From the NCBI RefSeq assembly GCF_000708285.2, contig NZ_JAUG01000049.1, positions 1 to 35,173 on the forward strand: DNA of 35,173 nt, read 5' to 3'. Positions 25,920 to 34,425 of the stretch are shown here, one piece after another. Positions within the stretch are counted from its first letter, which is position 1; each line of letters begins with the position of its first letter. This stretch comes from Pedobacter borealis DSM 19626 (GTDB lineage Bacteria > Bacteroidota > Bacteroidia > Sphingobacteriales > Sphingobacteriaceae). A program made the translations under genes and the position numbers. The notes beneath the pieces are model-generated. The model saw only the letters and a program-made list of their open reading frames with translations, was not told the origin of the DNA and did no database searches.

Positions 25920-26080
25920 AGGTATGGTTATTTATTTTTTTGCTAATTTATAATCTTTATTGCGCTTATTTTGTCAAAGTCACCAGAAAATTACCGCATC
26001 TGCTTAAAAAGTGCAACAGATTCTGTTTTATGCATGTATTCCACTGTCTGTTAATCATAAAGACCACATCCTCTGGGATG

Positions 26081-26115
26081 TTTGTTTCTACTTCAGACTA
26101 AATTCCTTATTTTTG
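26081..26115 (+). promoter_or_regulatory. Candidate promoter of the cupin-acetyltransferase pair
   Basis: TATTTTTG (26108-26115) fits the -7 consensus. TTTGTTTC at 26081-26088 offers either TTTG with a 23-bp spacer or TTTC with the ideal 19 bp. A small hairpin CATCC-TCTG-GGATG (26067-26080) is directly upstream and GGGAT-C-ATCCC (26121-26131) directly downstream. Confidence 0.5.
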
Positions 26116-26174
26116 ATCAAGGGATCATCCCTATGGCAAGCACTCTATTTCAACAATTAATCTTTTAAACCACC

Positions 26175-26519
26175 ATGTATACCATTCCCTTTACCAATAT
26201 AGATTGGAGCCAGATAGAAAAAGTAGAATACCCTGGCGAAACAGGCACAGCAACATGGCAAACCTTAAACCTGGATGGCTTAAGGATCAGGATTGTAACC
26301 TACTCTGCGGGCTACCTTGCCGATCATTGGTGCCAGAAAGGCCATATTGTACATTGTTTGGCAGGTAGCTTTGTAAGTGAAATGGGGGATGGAGCAACAT
26401 TCGCGCTTAGCGCGGGGATGACCTATGTGGTTTCTGACGATTTAAGTTCACACCGGTCAGTATCACAGGAAAGCGTGAAACTTTTAATCATTGATGGCAG
26501 TTTTTTAAAACCAAGTTAA
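26175..26519 (+). CDS. DHCW-motif cupin-fold protein
   Basis: 114 residues forming a single cupin barrel. The signature region LADHWCQKGHIVHCLAGSF contains the conserved D-H-W-C order and two more histidines that could bind a metal; GMTYVVSDDLSSHRS supplies the second cupin strand pair. Proteins of this family are small, cytoplasmic and uncharacterised. The stop overlaps the start of the acetyltransferase gene by one base (TAATG), so the two are co-translated and may act on one substrate. Confidence 0.88.
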   Translation: MYTIPFTNIDWSQIEKVEYPGETGTATWQTLNLDGLRIRIVTYSAGYLADHWCQKGHIVHCLAGSFVSEMGDGATFALSAGMTYVVSDDLSSHRSVSQESVKLLIIDGSFLKPS

Positions 26520-27043
26520 TGAAAATATTTACCGAAACCGACCGTTTAATTTTGCGCGAATTGCTACCTACAGATGCGCAGGGCATGTTTGAAATGGATG
26601 GTGATCCTGAAGTGCACCTTTACCTGGGCAATAATCCTGTAAAATCAATCGAACAAAGTATCGCAGAAATAGAATTTATCAGAAAACAATATATCGAAAA
26701 CGGTATTGGCAGATGGGCTGTTATCGAAAAAGCAACGGGTAAGTTTGTAGGTTGGTCGGGCCTGAAACTAATTAAAGAATCTACCAATAACCATATTAAT
26801 TATTACGATCTGGGCTATCGGTTCAGTAAACGGTTTTGGGGAAAGGGTTATGCTACAGAAACTGCCATGGCGGCACGAGACTATGGTTTTAATGAACTAA
26901 ATCTGCATGAAATTATTGGCATAGCAGATATCGATAACCTGGGATCTATCCATGTTCTGGAAAAAGTGGGTTTAAAACGGATCTCTATTTTCGATTACCA
27001 TGACATAAAACATCACTGGATGAAGATTGAAAAACCAATTTAG
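26519..27043 (+). CDS. GNAT-family N-acetyltransferase (RimJ/RimL type)
   Basis: 174 residues with the typical start TETDRLILRELLPTDAQGMFEMDGDPEVH of RimJ/RimL-like enzymes. The acetyl-CoA-binding motif is RFSKRFWGKGYATETAMAARDY (the R/Q-x-x-G-x-G/A loop appears as KRFWGKGYAT), followed by NELNLHEIIGIADIDNLGSIHVLEKVG. Substrate unknown; the family acetylates protein N-termini, antibiotics and small amines. It overlaps the cupin gene by one base. Confidence 0.92.
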   Translation: MKIFTETDRLILRELLPTDAQGMFEMDGDPEVHLYLGNNPVKSIEQSIAEIEFIRKQYIENGIGRWAVIEKATGKFVGWSGLKLIKESTNNHINYYDLGYRFSKRFWGKGYATETAMAARDYGFNELNLHEIIGIADIDNLGSIHVLEKVGLKRISIFDYHDIKHHWMKIEKPI

Positions 27044-27119
27044 CGCTTTCAAAAAGCAATTTTGTCTTTTTATGGTTTAGTTTTTGATGTTAAAAGGAAA
27101 ATCATTTAAACCTTACCTT

Positions 27120-27518
27120 ATGAAACACCTAATCTTTTGTGGAATGCTGCTCTTATTATTGAGTTCTTGTAAAGAAAAATTAGATCCGGCGAGCTTTACC
27201 AATACCAAGTGGGAGTTAACAGCGCTGCCAGGTTTAACTTTACCCACAACAGCAAAAGCAACGCTAAACTTTGCCGACAGCCTTAAAATCAGCGGAAAAT
27301 CGTTTTGTAACAATTATGGCGGCCAGGGAGAAATTGCAGATAATAAAATAACCGTTAAAAATGTTTTTGGCACAAAAATGTTCTGTCAGGAAACTGATGC
27401 AGCCGAACGCGCTTACTTACATGCCCTTAATCAGGTTAATGGTGCTAAAATAACTGATAATAAGCTACATCTGCTGGATGGCGATAAAACCTTGCTGGTT
27501 TTCACCAAAACAAACTAG
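27120..27518 (+). CDS. META-domain (HslJ-like) lipoprotein
   Basis: 132 residues from the ATG at 27120; earlier in-frame codons would prefix a charged stretch to a perfect lipoprotein signal (MKHLIFCGMLLLLLSSC), so I use the later start. The META domain is clear: TKWELTALPG, then SGKSFCNNYGGQGEIADNKI and TKMFCQETDAAERAYLHALN, with the two conserved cysteines. In E. coli HslJ is heat-inducible and linked to novobiocin resistance; the mechanism is unknown. Followed by its own terminator. Confidence 0.9.
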   Translation: MKHLIFCGMLLLLLSSCKEKLDPASFTNTKWELTALPGLTLPTTAKATLNFADSLKISGKSFCNNYGGQGEIADNKITVKNVFGTKMFCQETDAAERAYLHALNQVNGAKITDNKLHLLDGDKTLLVFTKTN

Positions 27519-27534
27519 AATCTTTACATGTATA

Positions 27535-27575
27535 AAAAAGGCTGAATAAAGTATTTTTACTATTTTCGGCCTTTT
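27535..27575 (+). terminator. Terminator of the META-domain gene
   Basis: AAAAAGGC (27535-27542) pairs with GCCTTTT (27569-27575), with partial extension through GAATA/TATTTTC and an AT-rich loop. It ends only 18 bp before the next ATG, so the YihY gene either has its promoter within or just after it, or is read through. Confidence 0.55.
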
Positions 27576-27593
27576 GAGTTTAACGCAGGAGTG

Positions 27594-28517
27594 ATGCCAT
27601 CGATAACAGAAGATCTGAAGTTTTTTTTCTCAACCATAAGAAAAGCATTTAATTTATTTCAGCAGAATGATCCCTTACGCCTGGCCGGCGCTACTGCTTT
27701 TTTCACCAATTTCGCCTTACCCCCAATATTAATTATCCTCATCAGGCTTTTTGGTATGTTTACCGATAGACGCTTATTGGCTACACACCTTTTCGAACGC
27801 CTGGCCAGTATTCTCGACAATGAGAGTATTTTACAGATCAGGACTACACTAAGAAACATCCGGGGTATCGATCAGGCCTGGTATGTTACTTTGGTCAGTT
27901 TTATATTTTTCCTTTTTGTAGCTACCACCCTATTCAATGTGATTAAAAACTCTTTAGAGCAGATTTGGAATATAGGTCAGAAAGATAAAAAAGGGATTGT
28001 TAATACCCTTAAATCGAGGGCTATATCCGTTACGATTATCTTATTTGCCGGCATATTATTTTTTATAGGCTTGCTGGCCGATAGTGTGCAGGCTTATATT
28101 GGCGCCTATCTAAAAAACGGTTCTCCTTCTTTCGGATTGGTCTTAACTTCGATCATCAACCAATTGGTTTTTGTAATTATCGTAACCACCTGGTTTACCA
28201 TACTTTTCAGGTATTTAACCAATGGTCGCCCTACATGGCGGGCAGCAATTTCTGGAGGCCTGTTAACCGGATGCCTATTTACAGCAGGAAAATATATTTT
28301 AAGGATTTTATTGCCATTGAGTAACATCAGCAACATCTATGGATCAGCAGGATCGATTATCGTAATTATGCTTTTCGTATTCTACTCTTCGTTGATATTT
28401 TATTTTGGTGCGTCTTTTATTAAAGCGTTAAGCGTTGGTCGGGCCACACCCATTGTACCAAAAAACGGATCGTTTGCTTATGAGTTAACAGAAATTGAAC
28501 CAGAAAAAGAGGATTAA
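27594..28517 (+). CDS. YihY/BrkB-family inner-membrane protein
   Basis: 307 residues from the ATG at 27594 (a GTG codon lies just before it). About six membrane helices are visible, and family markers include DPLRLAGATAFFTNFALPPI at the N-terminus, RTTLRNIRGIDQAW, FNVIKNSLEQIWNI and, late, GSAGSIIVIMLFVFYSSLIFYFGASF. The original link of the name to ribonuclease BN was an error; the function is unknown. The C-terminal tail is acidic and cytosolic. The terminator stem begins within its stop codon. Confidence 0.92.
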   Translation: MPSITEDLKFFFSTIRKAFNLFQQNDPLRLAGATAFFTNFALPPILIILIRLFGMFTDRRLLATHLFERLASILDNESILQIRTTLRNIRGIDQAWYVTLVSFIFFLFVATTLFNVIKNSLEQIWNIGQKDKKGIVNTLKSRAISVTIILFAGILFFIGLLADSVQAYIGAYLKNGSPSFGLVLTSIINQLVFVIIVTTWFTILFRYLTNGRPTWRAAISGGLLTGCLFTAGKYILRILLPLSNISNIYGSAGSIIVIMLFVFYSSLIFYFGASFIKALSVGRATPIVPKNGSFAYELTEIEPEKED

Positions 28518-28558
28518 TAAGAAAGGGAGATAAATTAATTTTATCTCCCTTTCTTATT
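28516..28558 (+). terminator. Strong 18-bp stem terminator overlapping the YihY stop codon
   Basis: AATAAGAAAGGGAGATAA (28516-28533) and TTATCTCCCTTTCTTATT (28541-28558) are perfect over 18 bp with a 7-base loop. The first stem bases are the last two of the TAA stop codon, so a terminating ribosome would cover the 5' arm. Confidence 0.75.
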
Positions 28559-28578
28559 ATTTAAGTTCCTTAGCTAGT

Positions 28579-28650
28579 ATCGTCATGCTGAACTTGTTTC
28601 AGCATCTATTACACTAAAAAAAGACCCTGAAATAAATTCAGGGTGACGAT
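28579..28650. repeat. Interspersed palindromic repeat, family A, intact copy
   Basis: Bounded by ATCGTCA (28579-28585) and TGACGAT (28644-28650), with inner hairpins ATGCTGAAC-TTGTTTCAGCAT and CCCTGAA-ATAA-ATTCAGGG. The reverse complement matches 18466-18566, where an extra segment is inserted. It lies between the convergent YihY and beta-barrel genes and may terminate the latter. Confidence 0.85.
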
Positions 28651-28663
28651 TCGCAAGGAGCTG

Positions 28664-29254
28664 TTACAAAATCCTATAACCTAAGCCAACTGTAAATAAG
28701 TTTAACTTAGTACCAGGATAACCTGCTTTATTGATTTTTGATAAGCCAAGTTCGTAACGTGCATCGAAGCTTAATTTTTTAAGGTCTAAACCTGCTCCGA
28801 ACTGCCAGGCCAAAGCCTGATTTTTAAAGTCGGCCTTGAAAACGCTTCCTGCTGCCTGACCAAAACTCTGATTTTCATCTAATATTAACGAAAACATCGG
28901 TCCGGTGTTTAAACGGAGGCCAATACCAGCAGCACCAAACTTAGTACCTACCAATAATGGCACATCTAAACTTGTAAAACGCACTTTATTTACTTCTCCC
29001 GTTGACTCACTTACCAAATCTGCTTTTTTGCCCGACACATAAAGCTCTGGCTGGAAGTAAACGCCTGCAGCACCTACCCTGGCCCAAAGGCCACCATAAA
29101 AACCTGCGCGGTTGTTACTGTTAAAAGTGTTTTCACTATCAAATTTCGAAAAATTTGCACCAGCTTTAATGCCCAGCTGGAAAGACGGCAATACCTGTGC
29201 GCTGGCGAATAAGCCAACAAGCAAAAAGGCAACGGTTAAAGATAAAAATTTCAT
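28664..29254 (-). CDS. Outer-membrane beta-barrel protein (porin-family, PorT-like)
   Basis: 196 residues with a signal peptide (MKFLSLTVAFLLVGLFASAQ). The mature part shows amphipathic strands of an 8-stranded barrel: FQLGIKAGANFSKFDSEN, then GFYGGLWARVGAAGVYFQPELYVSG, LDVPLLVGTKFGAAGIGLRLNTGP and a C-terminal LNLFTVGLGYRIL. This is the common small outer-membrane barrel (PF13568-like) of Bacteroidota, some members of which support type IX secretion, though most are uncharacterised. It lies 12 bp behind the 29267-29563 gene on the same strand, so the two form an operon. Confidence 0.88.
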   Translation of the reverse strand: MKFLSLTVAFLLVGLFASAQVLPSFQLGIKAGANFSKFDSENTFNSNNRAGFYGGLWARVGAAGVYFQPELYVSGKKADLVSESTGEVNKVRFTSLDVPLLVGTKFGAAGIGLRLNTGPMFSLILDENQSFGQAAGSVFKADFKNQALAWQFGAGLDLKKLSFDARYELGLSKINKAGYPGTKLNLFTVGLGYRIL

Positions 29255-29266
29255 ATGCGATTAAAT

Positions 29267-29563
29267 TTAGCTGGTGGCGTTGTTAATGGCTTCCTGTTCT
29301 TTTAAAGCATCAACATTGTTTTTATCACCAAAGTTTTGTGTTTTACCTGCAAAGTAATCTAAAATTCCCGAAATAGTATCTAAGTTATCAGCTAAATTTT
29401 GATGAATATCAGGTAAATCTTTTTCAAGGCGATTATCACCTAATTCGATATTATCTACTTCAATTTTACCAATTTTCTGAATAAGTGCCTGCTGAGAGTT
29501 TTGTAAGTCTTCTAATTCACGCACAATCTTTTCCATTAATTCAAACTTCTTTAAAGTGTTCAT
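29267..29563 (-). CDS. Small coiled-coil protein, operon partner of the beta-barrel gene
   Basis: 98 residues, acidic and almost wholly helical, with heptad-like spacing of Leu and Ile in KFELMEKIVRELEDLQNSQQ and ALIQKIGKIEV, and again in LPDIHQNLADNLDTISGILDYF. No signal peptide, cysteine or membrane segment, so it should be cytoplasmic, although its operon partner is in the outer membrane. No family recognised. First gene of the pair; no promoter identified with confidence. Confidence 0.75.
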   Translation of the reverse strand: MNTLKKFELMEKIVRELEDLQNSQQALIQKIGKIEVDNIELGDNRLEKDLPDIHQNLADNLDTISGILDYFAGKTQNFGDKNNVDALKEQEAINNATS

Positions 29564-29703
29564 AGGTTCTTATTTTTAGTTAACTATTCCTTATAAACCC
29601 CTTAGCGCTGGTTTTGTTTTATTTCGCCAATCTTTTAACAAAACAGATTTGGAAATATCGAAAACAACTAATAAATTAGTTTAAAATTATCTGTCATGAA
29701 ACC

Positions 29704-29749
29704 ATCATGATTTTTCAAATTGTTAAAAATGTAGCAGATAAATCATGAT
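29704..29749. promoter_or_regulatory. Inverted TCATGAT sites between divergent genes
   Basis: ATCATGATTT (29704-29713) and AAATCATGAT (29740-29749) are perfect inverted repeats 36 bp apart centre to centre; each also contains the palindrome ATCATGAT. They lie 37 bp before the TPR gene and 140 bp before the coiled-coil gene. Operator function is inferred. Confidence 0.4.
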
Positions 29750-29785
29750 AGCTTCATTGCCACTAAAAAAAACAATTTTATACAA

Positions 29786-30937
29786 ATGAAAAAGCTCCTT
29801 ATATTATTGGCCTTAGTTGGTTTAAGTTTAGCTGGTTATGCGCAAAATACAAGCGCTGTCGATAAGGAGAAACTTTTCGATTTCTATCAGACCCAGCGTT
29901 ATGCCGATGCCGCTCAATACCTCAAAGGTATTTATGGAGAAGACGCGAATGATTTTAAAACCCTCAGCCAGATTGGTTATTGTTTTTTAATGGCGGGCAA
30001 CAATGTTGAAGCCGAAAAATTTTACGGCAAGGCCTATACACTACAACCGCTGAACCTGCCTATTCTTTTCAGCCTCGGCAGTATTAACACAAAAAGAGGT
30101 AATACCGAAAAGGCCAAACTGTATTACAGTGAAATTGTAAAAATAGACAGCAATAATTTTAATGTGTATAAACTGCTAGCCAACTTGTACAATTCGCCAA
30201 AGGATTCGTTAAAGCTTATATACTTATTAAAGGCTAATCAGATCAATCCGCTAGAGAGCGATGTTGCTGTTGATCTTGCTGAGGAGCATGCTGCTTATCA
30301 ACAATACGAAAAGGCTTACAGGGTACTCGATATTGCTATAAAGGGAGATAGTGACAATTTAGTACTGCAAAGAGCGAAACTTCCTGTTGCCAACCAGCTT
30401 AAAAAATTTGCTGAAGTGATTACCGCTGGAGAGAAATTATTGAAAGATGGTTCCGATGCCGGAGTAATTAAGGATGTAGCCAAAGCCTATTATTATACCA
30501 AGAAGTATCAAAAAGCAATAGACTTTTTTAAACAATTAGAGGCAGCAGCAATGGAAAATGAGGCGACCTTATATTATACTTCTCTTAGCTATAGGGCGCT
30601 AAAAAACTATCCGCAGGCGGCTATTTACACCAGAAAAACCATCGACGAGGCCATTTCGCCCAATACCTCTAGTTATTATTCTTTATTGGGACTGGTTTAT
30701 GAAGAAAGTAATCAACTGGCTTTGGCAAGCGCAGCCTATAAAAAAGGTTTGCAATTTAAAACAACAGCAACTTTATATTATCGTTTGGCCGTATTTTACG
30801 ATACCCGTTTAAAGCAGGAAAAAAATGCGCTTAAATATTATAACCTTTATTTAAAAAGCAAGCCCAGCTTAACCGATGACAAAGAAGAAATTAAATTTTC
30901 GAAGGATAGGATTGCACAGCTAAACCTTACTGATTAA
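29786..30937 (+). CDS. Secreted TPR-repeat protein
   Basis: 383 residues. A signal peptide (MKKLLILLALVGLSLAGYAQ) is followed by about nine to ten tetratricopeptide units; good examples are DFKTLSQIGYCFLMAGNNVEAEKFYGKAYTL-type spacing at about 55-90, then LPILFSLGSINTKRGNTEKAKLYY, and near the end LVYEESNQLALASAAYKKGL and RLKQEKNALKYYNLYL. TPRs make protein-binding surfaces, here presumably in the periplasm. No enzymatic domain. Its stop overlaps by three bases that of the convergent DUF4268 gene. Confidence 0.9.
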   Translation: MKKLLILLALVGLSLAGYAQNTSAVDKEKLFDFYQTQRYADAAQYLKGIYGEDANDFKTLSQIGYCFLMAGNNVEAEKFYGKAYTLQPLNLPILFSLGSINTKRGNTEKAKLYYSEIVKIDSNNFNVYKLLANLYNSPKDSLKLIYLLKANQINPLESDVAVDLAEEHAAYQQYEKAYRVLDIAIKGDSDNLVLQRAKLPVANQLKKFAEVITAGEKLLKDGSDAGVIKDVAKAYYYTKKYQKAIDFFKQLEAAAMENEATLYYTSLSYRALKNYPQAAIYTRKTIDEAISPNTSSYYSLLGLVYEESNQLALASAAYKKGLQFKTTATLYYRLAVFYDTRLKQEKNALKYYNLYLKSKPSLTDDKEEIKFSKDRIAQLNLTD

Positions 30938-31395
30938 ACCAGATCCTCGAAAACAGGTTTTACATTGTCCCAAAATTCGTCTAAGGCAATTATTCTGGGT
31001 TTAAAAAAGGAGATTAACGTAGGCCAGTGCTGTTGATTAAAAATGCTCACTCTGGTAATGCTGATCGAAATCTGAGATACTGTTTTACCGAAATCCTCGG
31101 TTGCATCTTTAATCCAGTCCCATTCTTCATTTACGGTATTAGTAAACAAGAGCTTAAACTCTTCAAACTGTTCGAAGATAAGATGCCTGATATCGGTATC
31201 GGGATGCGACAGCTGAATGCTGATAAAGGCTTTTTTACCATCAACATCCATTTTAAAGAAGATATTCTTTACTCCCGTTTTGTAATTTGTCCAGTTTACG
31301 GTAGACCCGCTTGCTGAAGGGACGGGTTTCATATATTGCCCGAAACTGATCCAAAACTGTTGGCGCAGGCGGGCTGCTTCTTCTTTACTGTACAT
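30934..31395 (-). CDS. DUF4268-family protein
   Basis: 153 residues matching the DUF4268 domain over its full length: RLRQQFWISFGQYMKPVPSA at the start, NWTNYKTGVKNIFFKMDVDGKKAFISIQL, then FKLLFTNTVNEEWDW and FFKPRIIALDEFWDNVKP. In larger proteins DUF4268 accompanies restriction-modification or nuclease-like domains, but in Bacteroidota it commonly stands alone, as here. Function unknown. It is convergent with the TPR gene, their stop codons overlapping. Confidence 0.88.
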   Translation of the reverse strand: MYSKEEAARLRQQFWISFGQYMKPVPSASGSTVNWTNYKTGVKNIFFKMDVDGKKAFISIQLSHPDTDIRHLIFEQFEEFKLLFTNTVNEEWDWIKDATEDFGKTVSQISISITRVSIFNQQHWPTLISFFKPRIIALDEFWDNVKPVFEDLV

Positions 31396-31442
31396 TTATT
31401 TTTTTACTGCATCTGATAGAGACTTTATCATATTTCGACTAA

Positions 31443-31517
31443 ACCGTCATTCCCGCGCAGGCGGGAATCTTAAAGCTAATTGCATTAAGATTCCCAATCA
31501 AGTTGGGAATGACGACC
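31443..31517. repeat. Interspersed palindromic repeat, family B, copy 2 (inverted)
   Basis: ACCGTCATTCCCGC at the left and GGGAATGACGACC at the right enclose hairpins TTCCCGC-GCAG-GCGGGAA and TTCCCAA-TCAAG-TTGGGAA. Its reverse complement matches 24908-24982 almost base for base. It lies between the DUF4268 gene and the end of the rhamnosidase gene, where it may act as terminator for the latter, as no other is visible. Confidence 0.85.
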
Positions 31518-31577
31518 CGTTGAAAATTTATAATAGTGATATAATCTCTTTTAACACCAAGCTGCAATTATAAGCGA

Positions 31578-34226
31578 TTAATATTTATATTCAAAATGAT
31601 AGCTACCTGAGCCTATTTCTTCTTTTTTATCGGTTTTCGGCAATACTACCGTTGCGGTTGCATTGGCAGGAATAGTTACATCGAGCTTAAAAATACCATC
31701 TGTAATCGTCCACGATGATTTAACAGTGCCGTACACCGTCTCCAGCTCTGCTGACGCGCTGGTTAATTTCCCTCCTGGTCTTGGTGCAATTAAAATGGTT
31801 TTGTAACCTGGTTGTGCTGATACCGGATTAATGCCAGCAATATTTTTATACATCCAATCGCCAATGGCTCCATAAGCATAATGATTAAAAGAATTCATAT
31901 CTGCCGTTTGGAAAGATCCATCCTGTTTAATACCGTCCCAACGCTCCCAAATGGTGGTTGCTCCCATTTTAACCGGATATAACCACGAAGGGTAACTCTC
32001 CTGTAGTAACAGGTCGTAAGCTACATCCTCGTGCCCAAAGCGGCTCAATACATGACAAAGGTAAGGCGTGCCCAAAAAACCTGTAGTCAGGTGGTTTCCG
32101 TAATCTTTTACATTGTCTACCAATCTTTGTGCAGCCTGTGCACGTAAGTTTTCAGGCAACATATCAAACTGTAAGGCCAATACATACGCAGTTTGGGTGT
32201 TAGAGATCAGCTTTCCATTCGGCGTCATATTTTCTTTGATATAAGCCGCTTTAATCTGCTCCAATAGTGCAGTATATTTGGTTACATCATCTGTTTTGCC
32301 CAATACCTTTGCTGCATTTATAAGCAACTGTGTAGAATGCGCATAAAATGTTTGGGCAATCATGTACTTGTCCGTCACCGCTGCGCGGCCATCATTATCA
32401 TCATTAGGACGATAAAACAACCAATCGCCAAAGTGAAAACCGGTGTTCCAAAGGTTATTTTTAGCCACTGAAGAAATATAATCAACCCACTTTTTCATAC
32501 TGCCATACTGCGCTTCCAATATGCCTTTATCTCCATACGAAACATACATATCCCAAGGGATAATAGTGGCAACATCGGCCCAACCTGCAGAACCTGCGTC
32601 ATTTTGGTTCAGCACATTTGGTACTACAAAAGGAACGCTGCCGTTAGGAAGTTGATCTGCAGAGACATCTTTTAGCCATTTGGTAAAAAAGCCCGATACA
32701 TCCATGTTATATGCTGCTGTTGTGGCAAATGCCTGTGCATCGCCTGTCCAGCCCAAACGTTCATCTCTTTGCGGACAATCTGTCGGCACATCAACAAAAT
32801 TCCCTTTCTGTCCCCATGAAATGTTATGCTGCAATTGATTTAGCAAAGGATTTGAAGTCGTAAATTTTCCGCTGGTTTTCATATCCGAATAAACAGCTAC
32901 AGCGGTAAGATTTTCCAGTTTCAGTTCGCCGGGGTATCCATCTATTTTGACGTACCTAAACCCTTGAAAAGAAAAATGAGGTTCAAATACCTGTTCGGTT
33001 CCGCCTTTTAAAATATAATTGTTCTGTTGCTTGGCCGACCGGAGGTTAGTGGTATAAAAATTTCCTTCTTTGGTTAATACCTCAGCATGGTTAATGGTAA
33101 TTTTGGTACCTGCTTCACCTTTGGCTTTTAACATTACCCAGCCCACTAAGTTTTGCCCAAAATCAACCACGGTTTCACCTTTTGGGGTTTTAAATATTTT
33201 TAAGGCTTTAAATGTTTCATGTTTGGTCACCTGCGGTCCGCTCATCCCAACCAGCTTTTCCGGGCCCTTGGCGAGCTCCTGCACAGGTTTCCAGGAATTG
33301 TTTTCTTTAAAACCAATATTATTCCAGCCTTGGAGCTCTAAACGGGCATCGTAGGTTTCTCCGTCATAAATATTGGAGGCAAGTATTGGCCCATAACCTG
33401 TTTTCCAGCTGTTATCGCTTATAATGGTTTCTGTGGTTCCATCGGTATATTCCACTTCCACTTGCAGCAATAAAGCCCTGGTATCGCCATAAAATTGTTT
33501 TTGATTATTAAACCCGATGCGCCCTTTGTACCAGCCATCGCCTAGTGAAACGCCAATTACATTGGCCCCTTTCTTTAGCGACTGCTTAACATCGTAAACC
33601 TGGTATTGAATATGGTCTTTATAACTTGTCCACCCTGGCGCAAAATAAGTATCGCTAACTCGCCCGCCATTAATATTGGCCTCATACAAGCCCTTGGCAG
33701 TAATGTAAGCCATTGCAGATTTTACTTCTTTTTTCAGATTAAATTCTTTTCTGAATAGTGGACTGGCCAGGGAAGTATCTTTTCCTACTACCGAAATCCA
33801 TTTTGCACTCCAGTCTTCAGGTTTTAAACCTGTTTGAAAAAACTGAACTGGCGACCACTTAGATGTATTTCCCTGGTTATCTTTTACCCTAACCTGCCAG
33901 TAATATTTGGTTTTTGAGGATAACCCGGGGCCATTATAGGCAATCAATACAGATTGATCATCTTTTACCGCCGCTTTCCATAAAACTTTATCAATATTTG
34001 CTGTTGTACCTAGTCTGATTTCGTAGTTGCGCTGTTTGGTATTTTTTAGATCCGAAATGATTTTCCAGCTAAATCTGGGTTTTGGATTATCAATACTAAA
34101 AGGATTTACTAAATGCTCAACGGTTAAATCTTTTACCGAGATTTTCTGTGCTAAAACATTCGTTGTAAATAAAAGCAATAAGGCAAGGGCAGTTATTGTG
34201 CCTGAGGTACGGGAATTCCTGTTCAT
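31578..34226 (-). CDS. Secreted GH78 alpha-L-rhamnosidase
   Basis: 882 residues with a signal peptide (cut near TTNVLAQ). Order of domains: an Ig-like N-terminal domain (about 28-140; KDLTVEHLVNPFSIDNPKPRF), the Bac_rhamnosid_N sugar-binding module (about 160-330; GLYEANINGGRVSDTYFAPGW), a concanavalin-like domain, the (alpha/alpha)6 barrel (about 450-790) and a C-terminal beta domain ending about residue 875. Catalytic residues fit GH78: E489 in CPQRDERLGWTGD as general acid and E761 in TTIWERWDG as base. It releases terminal rhamnose from plant glycans or flavonoids. No SusC/SusD or regulator is adjacent. Gene order ribE-rhamnosidase is probably coincidental, as a terminator candidate lies between. 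Confidence 0.95.
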   Translation of the reverse strand: MNRNSRTSGTITALALLLLFTTNVLAQKISVKDLTVEHLVNPFSIDNPKPRFSWKIISDLKNTKQRNYEIRLGTTANIDKVLWKAAVKDDQSVLIAYNGPGLSSKTKYYWQVRVKDNQGNTSKWSPVQFFQTGLKPEDWSAKWISVVGKDTSLASPLFRKEFNLKKEVKSAMAYITAKGLYEANINGGRVSDTYFAPGWTSYKDHIQYQVYDVKQSLKKGANVIGVSLGDGWYKGRIGFNNQKQFYGDTRALLLQVEVEYTDGTTETIISDNSWKTGYGPILASNIYDGETYDARLELQGWNNIGFKENNSWKPVQELAKGPEKLVGMSGPQVTKHETFKALKIFKTPKGETVVDFGQNLVGWVMLKAKGEAGTKITINHAEVLTKEGNFYTTNLRSAKQQNNYILKGGTEQVFEPHFSFQGFRYVKIDGYPGELKLENLTAVAVYSDMKTSGKFTTSNPLLNQLQHNISWGQKGNFVDVPTDCPQRDERLGWTGDAQAFATTAAYNMDVSGFFTKWLKDVSADQLPNGSVPFVVPNVLNQNDAGSAGWADVATIIPWDMYVSYGDKGILEAQYGSMKKWVDYISSVAKNNLWNTGFHFGDWLFYRPNDDNDGRAAVTDKYMIAQTFYAHSTQLLINAAKVLGKTDDVTKYTALLEQIKAAYIKENMTPNGKLISNTQTAYVLALQFDMLPENLRAQAAQRLVDNVKDYGNHLTTGFLGTPYLCHVLSRFGHEDVAYDLLLQESYPSWLYPVKMGATTIWERWDGIKQDGSFQTADMNSFNHYAYGAIGDWMYKNIAGINPVSAQPGYKTILIAPRPGGKLTSASAELETVYGTVKSSWTITDGIFKLDVTIPANATATVVLPKTDKKEEIGSGSYHFEYKY

Positions 34227-34361
34227 ATTGGTTAGCGTTATTTTTTTAATCTTAACTGTACGATAATCAGAAATATTATTTAACCAACCGTCCTGTACTG
34301 TTATGAAAAATTAAGCGTTAGCACAACGACAATAATTTAATAAAGCACCACTTATCAAACC

Positions 34362-34425
34362 CTAAAAACAAAAAGCGAGCGGCAAATACGGTTTATCGAT
34401 TCATTAACCGGGCAACGTATTTGCC
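34362..34425 (-). terminator. Hairpin across the ribE stop codon, candidate terminator
   Basis: GGCAAATACG (34381-34390) and CGTATTTGCC (34416-34425) are a perfect 10-bp inverted repeat, with CGGTT/AACCG pairing inside. On the minus strand the stem is followed after a few bases by CTTTTTGTTTTT. The stem includes the last ten or so codons of ribE. The gap 34227-34361 otherwise should hold the rhamnosidase promoter; none was identified. Confidence 0.5.
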
